Assembly (NCBI GenBank): GCA_021730635.1
Contig: JAJNNC010000017.1
Location: 62,001 to 126,000 of the forward strand
Direction of reading: 5' to 3'
Source of the DNA: Catalimonadaceae bacterium JC749
GTDB taxonomy: Bacteria > Bacteroidota > Bacteroidia > Cytophagales > Cyclobacteriaceae
Length of the DNA: 64,000 nucleotides
The notes under the pieces were generated by a model. The model was given only the letters and a program-made list of their open reading frames with translations, had not been told where the DNA came from and made no database searches. A program made the translations under genes and the position numbers. Below, one piece after another: positions 1 to 9,600 of this stretch (the stretch's first letter is position 1; every line of letters begins with the position of its first letter).

Positions 1-1217
1 TGCTGGGTTACCTGTGTATGCTTTTGCCAGGTTTTCCCCTTGTCGGTGCTTTTCCAGATCAGCACTTCGCCTCCGCCACCATATGGTTGAGGACTGTTCT
101 CTGTGGGGGCAATCACCATCCATTCTTTGGAGGTGACAAACAGGCTTCCCATGTCGTAGTTATGGTCGGAGGTCGCAACGATGTGGTCTTCCCAAGCCGT
201 GCCATTCCAATAAATGACATGCCATTCTCTGGGATCATTGTCAGGACCGGGTTCATGCCCGCCACTGGTCAGATACAGGCCGATGGGGTTGCCATTGTCA
301 TCAAAATTCACATCTTTCAGATACACATTCTTCCCCTGGCTGTGATAATCAATCAGCAGAGCAGGAGTCTGGAGGTCTGTAACCGGCAAACGGACAGGCT
401 TTCCTTCCACAGTTGTCCAGGTTTCACCAACATCGGTGGTTTGCAGGTAATAGAGATTGGTTCGCTGATCGACATTCCCGTTGGGATGCCAGTTAAAAAA
501 GGTGACGACTTTTTCCTCATACCGGTTGCTGATCTGATAATGGCCGGCCAGGCTGTCTTCAGCCCTCCGGATACCAGCCAGTTTTCGGTCTGTTGTCCAT
601 TGGCTGCCCTCCGGGCTGGTTTCAACATATAATTCTCTGACGCCGCTATACTTTGTAAACAAATGAATGAATCCTTTACCCGGCACATACCAGGGTTGAG
701 GATAGGTCATTTCCTCTTCTGTGATTTGGTCGAAGTGATCGATCTGATAAGGTTCCCTACTTTTGTATTTGAAACCTGGTCGGCGGGTTCCTCTTCCACT
801 GACGAATACCCAGATGTATCCTTTAGCATCTATGGCAAGGCTTGGGTTGTCGTGCGGATCGTCTACTCCTCCTTTGTCATGGACTACGGTGGGTTTAGAA
901 ACAGTATGTTGGGTATGATCATAGCTTCCGATCATACATAATAAGTAGCGGTCTGTCTCGCCTGTGGTGCCACCATATACAAAGAAAGTTTTATCTACTG
1001 CCGGCGCGTATATCGCCAGTGGAATATGTTTGGCGGTGTAGGTGCCCAGCCCTCCGGAATATTTATCGCCATATTCATAAAACTGGTTTAAAGTGAACCA
1101 TATGCCTTTGTAGCCGTCTATTTTCTGGTTATTTCTGTGGCCGGGTGCCTGCGCATAGCAAAAATGAAAGGACAGCAAAAAGACAAAACTGAAGCAAAGG
1201 GTTTTAATGGGCGTCAT
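1..1217 (-). CDS. BNR-repeat (sialidase-like propeller) secreted protein, 3' end beyond window
   Basis: Reading the minus strand from an ATG at 1217 gives an open frame to the left edge (about 405 codons, no stop), so the C-terminus is missing. Residues 1-23 form a signal peptide ending at CYAQ. The body matches the BNR_4 type of beta-propeller: HDNPSLAIDAKGYIWVF followed by SGRGTRRP near residue 125, and recurring blade motifs of the form DVGETWTT and DKGKTWQK (Asp-box like). Proteins of this type bind or cleave polysaccharides and include lyases and exo-enzymes; I cannot place the active site. It is divergent from the AraC gene and lies beside the SusCD locus, so it is probably part of the same sugar-utilisation system. 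It is exported to periplasm or outer membrane. Confident about the fold class, not the activity. Confidence 0.75.
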   Translation of the reverse strand, partial: MTPIKTLCFSFVFLLSFHFCYAQAPGHRNNQKIDGYKGIWFTLNQFYEYGDKYSGGLGTYTAKHIPLAIYAPAVDKTFFVYGGTTGETDRYLLCMIGSYDHTQHTVSKPTVVHDKGGVDDPHDNPSLAIDAKGYIWVFVSGRGTRRPGFKYKSREPYQIDHFDQITEEEMTYPQPWYVPGKGFIHLFTKYSGVRELYVETSPEGSQWTTDRKLAGIRRAEDSLAGHYQISNRYEEKVVTFFNWHPNGNVDQRTNLYYLQTTDVGETWTTVEGKPVRLPVTDLQTPALLIDYHSQGKNVYLKDVNFDDNGNPIGLYLTSGGHEPGPDNDPREWHVIYWNGTAWEDHIVATSDHNYDMGSLFVTSKEWMVIAPTENSPQPYGGGGEVLIWKSTDKGKTWQKHTQVTQ

Positions 1218-1431
1218 AGGAGATATTGATCATGAGAAATAGCGCGACGTAATTGGCCTTTCATAAATTATCATTTCCAATTTATTAAATCCTTATAATA
1301 TAGTGTTCATGCCTGCCTCTATTTCTTTTACCGGAAAGGCTTTTGATACCTTATTAAGTGTCCTGCATGATTCAGATTTACCTTGCTATTCCAGGGCATT
1401 GTGGATATATTTCATCTTATTTGAAGGATAA

Positions 1432-2319
1432 ATGAAGCCACTACTCAAGATCATAGATACAAAACAAAATCAGGCTTTTCAGATCATGATTGTGCATGAC
1501 CCTTATTTTTTTCCTTCCTGGCATTTCCATCCGGAATACGAAATTATGCTCGTGCAGGAAGGCACAGGGATGCGTTTTGTAGGCGATAGTATGGAGCGGT
1601 TCCAGGCTGGTGATATGGTATTTTACGGACCCAATATACCCCACCTCTACCGGAGTGACCGGGAATATTACCAGAGAGATTCTAAACTGCTTTCGCGGGC
1701 TACGGTTATTTATTTCAAAGAAAGCTTTCTGGGTAATGGATTTTGGGATGTTCCCGATCTGGCACCTATCAAAACTCTGTTTTCTCATGCCAAAAGAGGC
1801 ATGCGGTTTCAGGGAAAAACCAAGGAAGAACTGAGCCTGCATATGCGGAGGTTGGTACAGCAGGAAGATGGGATAGAAAGAATTACAAGCCTGCTTAGGA
1901 TGTTAAATATGATGGCGCATACCAAAGAGTACGATATGTTGTCGAGTAGTGGATTTACCAAATACATAGACGAGAAAGATTGCGAAAGAATCAACAAGGT
2001 GTACCAGTTTATCATGGATAATTATGCCCTGAATCCTTCCCTGGATGATGCCTCGAGAATAGCCAGTATGAGTACGACAGCTTTCTGCAGATATTTTAAA
2101 TCCCGGACTAATAAGACGTATACCCAGTTTGTCAATGAAGTGAAGGTGGGTAATGCCTGTAAGTTGCTCCTGGATAATAAACTGAGTATTTCCCAGGTGT
2201 GCTTTGAGATAGGGTTCAATAACTTTACTCACTTTAACAACCAATTCAAAAAAATTATTGGCCTCACACCCAGACAATACCAGGAAAAACACTTTCAAAA
2301 CAACCCTCATTCAGCGTAA
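1432..2319 (+). CDS. AraC family transcriptional regulator with N-terminal cupin
   Basis: 295 aa cytosolic regulator. Residues about 20-95 form a cupin sensor domain (WHFHPEYEIMLVQEG, then GDMVFYGPNIPHLY with conserved His). Residues about 190-288 carry the two helix-turn-helix units of AraC/XylS proteins, ending in the family signature around CFEIGFNNFTHFNNQFKK and GLTPRQYQ. It heads the plus-strand sugar locus, so it most likely senses a sugar or its degradation product and controls the downstream genes, which is inference. The ATG at 1432 is preceded by a purine-rich GAAGGA. A 250-base gap with dyads separates it from the next gene. Confidence 0.93.
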   Translation: MKPLLKIIDTKQNQAFQIMIVHDPYFFPSWHFHPEYEIMLVQEGTGMRFVGDSMERFQAGDMVFYGPNIPHLYRSDREYYQRDSKLLSRATVIYFKESFLGNGFWDVPDLAPIKTLFSHAKRGMRFQGKTKEELSLHMRRLVQQEDGIERITSLLRMLNMMAHTKEYDMLSSSGFTKYIDEKDCERINKVYQFIMDNYALNPSLDDASRIASMSTTAFCRYFKSRTNKTYTQFVNEVKVGNACKLLLDNKLSISQVCFEIGFNNFTHFNNQFKKIIGLTPRQYQEKHFQNNPHSA

Positions 2320-2370
2320 CGGTTCAATAAATTTATCTGCCTATCCACTGTTTCCAATGGATACTTGCTA

Positions 2371-2563
2371 AAATAGTTTAACTATTTGCTAATCCTCTTT
2401 AATATCCTAAAGCAGAAATCAACTAATTTTAGCTTCATAATAGTATCTATGCTGGTGGAGGCTTCAGCAATAATTTGCCATCATAGAGAGTATTATACCA
2501 GTATTTTACTTCCAGAACCGGATAGAATTTGGCTAACAATACGTCGATAGAAATCAACTAATT
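2371..2563. promoter_or_regulatory. candidate control region upstream of the SDR gene
   Basis: A near-perfect palindrome AAATAGTTTAACTATTT lies at 2371-2387. A 15-base direct repeat AGAAATCAACTAATT occurs at 2414-2428 and again at 2549-2563, the second copy ending seven bases before the ATG at 2570. Direct repeats are the usual layout for AraC-type operators, and an AraC gene is immediately upstream. No binding has been shown; this is pattern evidence only. Confidence 0.35.
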
Positions 2564-2569
2564 GAGCTT

Positions 2570-3355
2570 ATGTCTTTGTCACTATTCCACTTAGAGGGAA
2601 AGCAGGCTTTGGTAACCGGCGGCACACAAGGCATCGGGGCTGCCATTGCTCAGGGACTTGGGGTGGCTGGTGCCCGGGTGATCATCAATGCACGGGACCA
2701 GGACAAACTGGATCAGGCACTGCAAGCTTTTCATACCAAAGGACTTGTTCGTACCCAGGGCATCTTATGTGATATCACGCATGCCGATCATGTCAAAGAA
2801 ATGATCGATACCATTGAGAACAGATTGGGGCCTGTAGATATACTGGTTAACAATGCAGGTATCATCAGAAGAGCACCTGCTGAAGCCCTGTCAGAAGAAG
2901 ATTGGCATGCGGTGATTCAGACAAACCTGACCGCCCCCTTTCTCTTGTGCAAGTATGTAGGAAAGTATATGATTCAACGAAAAAGGGGGAAAATCATTAA
3001 TATTTGTTCCATCATGAGTGAACTGGGTCGGGATACGGTAGCTGCTTATGCTGCTGCCAAGGGAGGGCTCAAAATGCTTACCCGTAACCTGGCCACTGAA
3101 TGGGCGCAGCATAACATTCAGATCAATGGCATTGGACCGGGATTTACGGCGACGCCTATCAACACAGTATACCGGGAAGCAGGTAATGCTATCAATGACT
3201 ATATTATCAGCAGAACGCCTGCCGGTCGGTGGGGTACACCGGAAGATCTTATAGGAACCGCTATCTACTTAGCGTCAGCCGCCTCTGATTTCGTCAACGG
3301 GCAGATTGTATACGTAGATGGAGGTCTGCTTACTTCTTTCGGAAAAACTGATTAA
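2570..3355 (+). CDS. SDR oxidoreductase, gluconate 5-dehydrogenase-like
   Basis: 261 aa, the usual length for a classical short-chain dehydrogenase. The cofactor motif TGGTQGIG is at residues 16-23, NNAG at 94-97, and the catalytic Ser147, Tyr160 and Lys164 (YAAAK) are all present. The stretches ICSIMSELGRDTV and NGIGPGF plus the C-terminal DFVNGQIVYVDGG closely follow the gluconate 5-dehydrogenase (IdnO/Gno) subgroup, which interconverts gluconate and 5-keto-gluconate with NAD(P)H; KduD-like activity on a related keto-acid is the alternative. It begins the catabolic part of the locus, 51 bases before the TIM-barrel gene. Substrate is inferred from similarity and context. Confidence 0.88.
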   Translation: MSLSLFHLEGKQALVTGGTQGIGAAIAQGLGVAGARVIINARDQDKLDQALQAFHTKGLVRTQGILCDITHADHVKEMIDTIENRLGPVDILVNNAGIIRRAPAEALSEEDWHAVIQTNLTAPFLLCKYVGKYMIQRKRGKIINICSIMSELGRDTVAAYAAAKGGLKMLTRNLATEWAQHNIQINGIGPGFTATPINTVYREAGNAINDYIISRTPAGRWGTPEDLIGTAIYLASAASDFVNGQIVYVDGGLLTSFGKTD

Positions 3356-3406
3356 CTCCCTAAGACTGCAAGTGAAAAGTATTTTACACAAAAAACATTA
3401 TTACCT

Positions 3407-4231
3407 ATGAAGATGAGTTGTCTGTCAGTATCCTTATTTCCAGCCATTATCAATGGTGACATGACGATCAGGGAATATGCAAGGCTTTGTAAGAACCTGG
3501 GATTGGATGCTTTCGACCTTGGGCTTATCCAGTTAAAGAATCATACGCCAAAATATATTACTCAAATCAAAAAAGACATGGCAGAAGAAGGCATTTCCCT
3601 GGCGATGGTGACTACTTATCCTGACTTTACCCACCCTGATGCCTTGCAAAGAGAAAGAGAATTTGACTTCCTGGTTCATGACATAGCGTTGGCCTCCGCT
3701 ATTGGTGCCAGGTTTCTGAGAATTACGGCAGGACAAGCACATCCGGGTACCAGCGAAACGCAGGGCATCAACTGGGTGGTGGAATACTTTAAAAGAGCAG
3801 CACCGGTGAGTGATAAATATAGCATTACGCTATTGTATGAAGACCATTCCAAGCCCGGTGCCTGGGACTATATGGATTTCAGCAACCCGCCCCATATCTT
3901 TCTGGAGATTGCCAGACAGATAAAGGGTACTTCTATCGGCATCAATTTCGACACTGCAAATATCCTGGTGGCCGGTGAAGACAATACCCTGGCAGTATTG
4001 GATCAGGTAATAGATCAGGTGAAAACTATCCATGTGGCGGAAACAGCTACCAAGGGAAAGATGGACCCTGTAGCGATAGGGACTGGTATTGTGCCTTTCC
4101 TTGAAATTTTCCATTATCTGAAATCCAAAAACTTTGACGGATGGTTGTGCCTGGAAGAATGGGGCAACAAAGGCGTCGATGGAGTCAAAGAAGCCGTAGC
4201 ATTTGTAAGAAACACCTGGGAGAAAGCCTGA
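3407..4231 (+). CDS. sugar phosphate isomerase/epimerase (AP-endonuclease-2 type TIM barrel)
   Basis: 274 aa cytosolic TIM-barrel protein of the xylose-isomerase-like family. The expected divalent-metal ligands appear in order at strand ends: Glu in LLYEDH, Asp/His region in NFDTAN, His in IHVAE and Glu in CLEEWG. Family members are sugar isomerases, epimerases or dehydratases, and the exact reaction cannot be read from sequence. It sits between the gluconate dehydrogenase-like SDR and the MFS transporter (76 bases to the transporter ATG), so it likely acts on the imported sugar or sugar acid. A second, divergent member of the same superfamily lies after the transporter. Confidence 0.85.
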   Translation: MKMSCLSVSLFPAIINGDMTIREYARLCKNLGLDAFDLGLIQLKNHTPKYITQIKKDMAEEGISLAMVTTYPDFTHPDALQREREFDFLVHDIALASAIGARFLRITAGQAHPGTSETQGINWVVEYFKRAAPVSDKYSITLLYEDHSKPGAWDYMDFSNPPHIFLEIARQIKGTSIGINFDTANILVAGEDNTLAVLDQVIDQVKTIHVAETATKGKMDPVAIGTGIVPFLEIFHYLKSKNFDGWLCLEEWGNKGVDGVKEAVAFVRNTWEKA

Positions 4232-4307
4232 GAATCCAGTCAGGAAACGGATGGGCAGCAGCAAATTTCCTGCATACACTTTTACTACTAATTGGCAACC
4301 TGTACTT

Positions 4308-5603
4308 ATGAAGATGAAAAACTTTCGATGGTGGATCGTTGGGCTCATTGCCTTAGCCACAGCGATCAACTACCTGGACCGGCAAAATCTTCCTGTGGCG
4401 ATCAGTGAGATCAAGAAGTCTATTCCCATCAGCGATGCCCAATATGGACTGATCAATAGTCTTTTTCTATTCGCTTACGGAACGATGTATGCTGTGGGCG
4501 GAAGGTTACTCGACATCTTCGGCTCCAGGATAGGTTATGCGGTGATGATCATATGGTGGTCTTTAGCCAACCTGTTGCATGGGCTGGTATCCAGTGTGAT
4601 GGGGTTAGGCATTGCCCGTTTTCTTTTGGGGGTAGGAGAAGGGGGAGGGTTTCCCAGTTCAGCGAAAGCTGTTTCCGAATGGTTTCCGACTAAAGAGCGT
4701 TCGCTGGCTTTCGGTATTTTCAATACGGGGTCCAGCCTGGGAGCTGTAATGGCTCCGCCTCTCATTGCCCTGATCATTGCCGTACTCAACTGGCGGTGGG
4801 CTTTTATTCTTACTGGTGCCTTCGGACTGGTGTGGGTAGTCGTATGGCTCAGAATGTACACCGTCCCTGCCAAAAGCAAGTTTCTGACGGCGGAAGAAAA
4901 GGAGTATATAGAAACCTCCCTGCATACGGAAAGCATAGGTGCTGCTGACGAAAATGACAAAATACCCTGGATGCGTTTGTTTCAATACAGGAAAGTATGG
5001 GGGCTGCTCACCATCAAGTTTCTAACGGACGCCGGCTGGTTTTTCTTTATCTTCTGGTTACCCAAATATCTGAATGATGTCAGAGGGCTGGATATCAAAG
5101 GGATCGGTAATTATGCCTGGATACCGTATGCCTTTTCCGCGGCCGGAAGTTTCCTGGGTGGGTGGTATAGCAGTTATCTGTTGAAAAAAGGCTTGTCGCT
5201 GGATTTATCCAGAAAAATACCTCTGGGAATATCCGCCGCTTTGTTACCTGCTTCCCTCTTCATTACCGATGCTTCCTTGAGCCTGGCGATCCTGTTTTTT
5301 GGTATGGCTATGTTCGGGCATCAGTTTTGGTCTACTATCGTCCAGACGATGGCAGCCGATATGTTTCCCTCAAAGGTAGTAGGCTCTGTGGCAGGGCTGA
5401 TGGGCTGTATTGGTACGTATGGAGCCATGTTATTTAGCCTGGGCATTGGTTTTGTCATAGAACGTTATAGTTATCAGCCTGCTTTCATCATATCCGGCAT
5501 GCTGCATCCGTTGAGTTTTCTTTTAGTCTTTATCATCATTCAAAAAATAGAATTGGTGAAAATATCTACCGTTTCACAAAGAACCAGCAAGTTAAAAATA
5601 TGA
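4308..5603 (+). CDS. MFS transporter, anion:cation symporter (hexuronate/organic acid) type
   Basis: 431 aa inner-membrane permease with about twelve hydrophobic segments. The N-terminal signature RWWIVGLIALATAINYLDRQ is typical of the ACS branch (ExuT, GudP, phthalate carriers), with the loop-2/3 motif GGRLLDIFGSR and GVGEGGGFPSS following. An upstream in-frame ATG exists at 4251, but the residues between have no membrane character and the family starts just before the RWW motif, so I place the start at 4308 (MKMKNF). Probably imports a sugar acid by proton symport. The stop overlaps the next gene by four bases (ATGA), which indicates translational coupling. Confidence 0.88.
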   Translation: MKMKNFRWWIVGLIALATAINYLDRQNLPVAISEIKKSIPISDAQYGLINSLFLFAYGTMYAVGGRLLDIFGSRIGYAVMIIWWSLANLLHGLVSSVMGLGIARFLLGVGEGGGFPSSAKAVSEWFPTKERSLAFGIFNTGSSLGAVMAPPLIALIIAVLNWRWAFILTGAFGLVWVVVWLRMYTVPAKSKFLTAEEKEYIETSLHTESIGAADENDKIPWMRLFQYRKVWGLLTIKFLTDAGWFFFIFWLPKYLNDVRGLDIKGIGNYAWIPYAFSAAGSFLGGWYSSYLLKKGLSLDLSRKIPLGISAALLPASLFITDASLSLAILFFGMAMFGHQFWSTIVQTMAADMFPSKVVGSVAGLMGCIGTYGAMLFSLGIGFVIERYSYQPAFIISGMLHPLSFLLVFIIIQKIELVKISTVSQRTSKLKI

Positions 5604-6442
5604 AATTATCCATAGCCATTGCCGATACACATGCGTTGCCTAGTGCCTTTGTGGTGTACAGGGGATTTCAGGAATGTGTTCCCAAAGCTGCCCAACTGGG
5701 TTATGAAGGAATAGAACTTGCACTGAAAAGAGCCGATGAGATTCACATCAATCAACTTCAGCAGCTGCTGGAAGATCATCAAATGGAGGTGTCCTGTATC
5801 TCTACAGGCCAGGTGTATGCAGACGGCGGGCTCATGTTTACCCATGAGAGTTACCAAAAAAGAGAAGAGGTGAAGGCTATATTCCGGGAAATGATAGACC
5901 TGGCTGAAGATTTTGGGAAAATAGTGAACATCGGGCGTGTCAGAGGTGCAATAGGACACCGGTCTAAAGCACATGTAGAAGCCTTATTTGTAGAAGTAGC
6001 CAGAGAACTTTGCGACTATGCAATGCCCAAAGATGTAACTCTGATTCTGGAACCGGTAAACCGATATGAAATTGATTTTATCCATACGGTAGAAGAAGGA
6101 GGGGAGCTCCTGAAGAAAATTGACCGAGCCAATATGATGCTGATGCCGGATGTTTTTCATATGAATATAGAAGACAAAAAAATAGGTCCTGAGCTTGCCA
6201 GAAACGTTCACTGTATCAAGTATATCCATCTGGCAGATTCTAACCGGCTGGCGCCGGGGCTGGGACATATTAACTTCCAGGATATATTTTACTATTTGCT
6301 TCAGGCAGGGTATGACGGATGGGTCTCAGCCGAAATTCTTCCCAAGCCTGATCCTGATATGGCTGCTAAACAAACGGCTGATTTTTTGTTGCCTATGATT
6401 AAAGATTATAATGAGAAACGGGCAAAAATGAGGACTGCATAA
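5600..6442 (+). CDS. sugar isomerase/epimerase family protein (hydroxypyruvate isomerase-like TIM barrel)
   Basis: 280 aa TIM barrel. Metal ligands are visible as Glu in LILEPVNRYE, Asp in LMPDVFHMN, His in IHLADSNR and Glu in VSAEIL, the pattern of hydroxypyruvate isomerase, ketose 3-epimerase and related enzymes. It differs clearly from the TIM-barrel gene at 3407, so the locus has two separate isomerisation/epimerisation steps. Its ATG lies inside the transporter stop (ATGA). Exact substrate unknown; D-tagatose/psicose 3-epimerase-like activity is possible. After it a 226-base gap precedes susC. Confidence 0.85.
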   Translation: MKLSIAIADTHALPSAFVVYRGFQECVPKAAQLGYEGIELALKRADEIHINQLQQLLEDHQMEVSCISTGQVYADGGLMFTHESYQKREEVKAIFREMIDLAEDFGKIVNIGRVRGAIGHRSKAHVEALFVEVARELCDYAMPKDVTLILEPVNRYEIDFIHTVEEGGELLKKIDRANMMLMPDVFHMNIEDKKIGPELARNVHCIKYIHLADSNRLAPGLGHINFQDIFYYLLQAGYDGWVSAEILPKPDPDMAAKQTADFLLPMIKDYNEKRAKMRTA

Positions 6443-6573
6443 AGCCAGAGTCCCATTAAAGAAAGGGTAACAAAGGGAGTTGTGGCATTTTGATTTATAC
6501 ATGGGTTACCATCATATACGACTAATGCAAAGCTCTTACCTGGCCAGTAGAGGCGCTAGTATAAATAAATAGT

Positions 6574-6629
6574 ACCTGTAACGGACTCAACAGGGTCTGA
6601 CAAACCTGCTACGGACAATCAATTTGTCC
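6574..6629. promoter_or_regulatory. direct repeats and dyad upstream of susC
   Basis: Two imperfect direct repeats of the form ACCTGnnACGGAC lie at 6574-6586 and 6604-6616, exactly 30 bases apart (about three helical turns). The second copy runs into a dyad GGACAA-TCAAT-TTGTCC at 6613-6629, about 40 bases before the susC ATG. The layout suits an AraC-type activator site or operator for the SusCD transcript. No exact TAnnTTTG promoter element was found here. Confidence 0.35.
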
Positions 6630-6668
6630 ACAGAAATCTATTATGTCTAATTTTCAACAACATGTTTT

Positions 6669-9600
6669 ATGGAAACAACCTATTACAAACTACTGATCAA
6701 GATGGTATTCGGTTCCTTTATCGGAATGGTTTGCCAGCTTTTGTTTGTGGATGGATGCCTGGCCCGGAAAGCGAACGCACCAACAGGGCAAAGCAAAGCA
6801 GGCATGGAAGCTAAATATCCTGCTGTTTCTTTGGCTGAAGTATCTACCCTTGAAATCCAGGCTATTCAGGTGACAGGCACAGTACGTTCTCTGGCTGACG
6901 ACGCTCCTTTACCGGGTGTGAATGTCATTGTGAAAGGAACCAATATTGGCACCGTTACCGATAGCGACGGAAAGTACAGTATCAGTGTGCCCGATGAAAA
7001 TGACACTTTGGTATTTTCATCCATCGGATATACCCGGGAAGAATTACCTGTCAGTGGCAGGTCAGCCATTGATGTGGTCTTATCGGAAGATATCCGGAGC
7101 CTGAGTGAGGTAGTGGTGGTGGGCTATGGCACGCAGGAGAAAAGAGATCTGACAGGAGCCGTCTCTTCGGTAGATGCTAAAGCCATCAGTGAAGTAGTTG
7201 CTAACAATGCCGTACAAGCTATTCAGGGTAGAGTATCAGGGGTAAATATTTCACAGGACAGTTGGAGACCTGGTGCTGGTGCTACGGTAAGAATCAGAGG
7301 AACCCGCTCTATTACCGCCTCTAATGATCCCTTGTATGTAATTGACGGAAATCCTATAGCTCGTGGTAACATCACGATCAATGATATCAACCCATCAGAC
7401 ATAGAATCTATTGAGGTGCTGAAAGATGCTTCAGCCACTGCTATTTATGGTTCCAGAGGGGCCAATGGGGTTATTCTGATTACCACTAAAAGAGGTAAAT
7501 CCGGTAAGACGACAGTCAGCTACGATGCTTATGAAGGTTTTCAGGAGCCTTTGCGGACGGTAGACGTTTGGAATGGCGGTGAATACGCAGAGTATGTCAG
7601 AGATTCTTATCGGAACAATGACAGTCCTACTTATAACTCACCTGTGCCTAGCATGGAGGAAGATAAAGCACTCGGTCAATTTGCCCAGGACCCTTATGTG
7701 CTGGCATCAGTGCTGATGGGCTACGATGAGAATGGAAATTATGATCCTGCCAGGGTCAGGAGTTTTGACTGGATGGATGCCGTGATGCAGACGGGCCGGA
7801 TTCAAAATCATCAGCTCTCTGTGAGTGGTGGTTCTGAAAAAACAAAGGTGCTGCTTTCCGGTGGGTATTTTGCCAACAAGGGGCTGGTTAAAAACATGGA
7901 TTACAAGCGGTACAATATCAGGGTAAACTTAGACCATCAGTTGACGGAGCGCATCAAACTAAGTACTTCTTCTGTTATTTCCAGAGCCCATGAAGATATT
8001 GGCTCTAATTTATATGCCCTGGCCCGGCAGGTCAATCCGCTGGCTTCTCCCTATGATGCCAATGGAGATATGGTTTTAAATCCAGGCAATGACCCTCTCA
8101 CTTTAAATCCCCTGCTGGATATCGACGGCATTATCAATGACTCTCGGAAAGACAGGATCTTAACTAATTTCAATGTGGAAGCAGAAATCATTGAAGGGTT
8201 GAGATACCGTGCTAACTTTGGGTATGATTACAGAACAGCCAGAGACGGTAGCTTTCAAACGTCACGGTCAACAGCCAGAAGCGGGCGCACGCCCTGGGCT
8301 AGTTATGGGGGTAATGCAAGCACTGATATTATTTTAGAAAATCTGTTATTCTATGACAAGACATTCAGTGATCAGCATAAGTTAGGAGTGACCTTGCTGC
8401 AAAGTGTTCAAACCAATAAGTTTGAGGAATACGCTACTACAGTAGAAGGATTACCCTATGAGTCGCAGAAATTTTATAATGTGGGCTCTGCCAGCGAGAT
8501 TTTAGGGGTAAACAGCAATTTGACCGAGTGGCAGATGCTTTCCTGGATGGCACGTATCAATTACAACCTTTTTGATAAATATCTTTTTACCATTACCGGG
8601 CGTAGAGATGGTTCATCGGTATTAGCGGAAGGTAGAAAGTATGCTTTTTTTCCTTCCGCAGCTTTCGCCTGGCGGGTGGCTGATGAAAGCTTTTTACAGG
8701 GAGCCAGCTTTCTGAGCGATCTTAAATTGCGAATGAGTTATGGTAAGACAGGCAACTCGGCCATCAACCCATATCAGACACAGGGAAATTTAGCTATCAC
8801 CCGTTATGTTTGGGATGAAAGTGTGATCATTGGTTATGCACCCGGCGATATGCCAAACCCCTTATTATCCTGGGAAACCACCGCGCAGGCGGATCTGGGG
8901 CTGGACTTCGGTTTCTTTAAAAACCGTATCGCCGGTACCATCGACCTGTATCGCTCCAATACGGAAGGCCTTTTGATGCCCCGAAGGCTACCCATCGTTT
9001 CTGGTTTTGCCGAAGTATTGACCAATGTAGGGAAAACCCGTAATACCGGTCTGGAAATCAATGTGTCGACTGTCAACTTTGATACGAATCATGGCTTCCG
9101 GTGGAATACCAACTTTGTCTTCTCCAGAAACAAGGAAGAAATCGTAGAGCTGTCTGATGGCAAAGTGGATGATATCGGCAATGAATGGTTTATAGGCTAT
9201 CCTGTCGATGTATTCTTTGATCAGCATGTGATCGGCATTTGGCAGGATACGGAAGCAGACAGAGCCGCCATGGAGCAGCTCAATGCCAACGGGCATAATT
9301 TTGAGCCAGGACTGGTCAGGCTGGCAGACTATAACCAGGATGGTAAGATCACCACCGACGACCGCATCATTTTAGGAAGTCCCAGACCTCAATGGACGGC
9401 GGGCTTCACCAACAACTTCTACTTTAAGCCATTTGATCTCGCCTTTCAGTGGTATGCCTCTTATGGTGCTATGGGTATCTTTGACAAGAATCTGGCGCTA
9501 AACGGAAGGTACAATATGGTCGATATTGACTACTGGACACCGGAGAACCCGAGTAACCGCTATCCTAAACCCAGTGCGGGCTGGCTGGCTCCTGATTACA

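Noticed and set aside
18-632. 204-codon plus-strand frame at the left edge
   Set aside because: It is antisense to the BNR-propeller gene, which has clear family motifs and a signal peptide; the plus frame has none.
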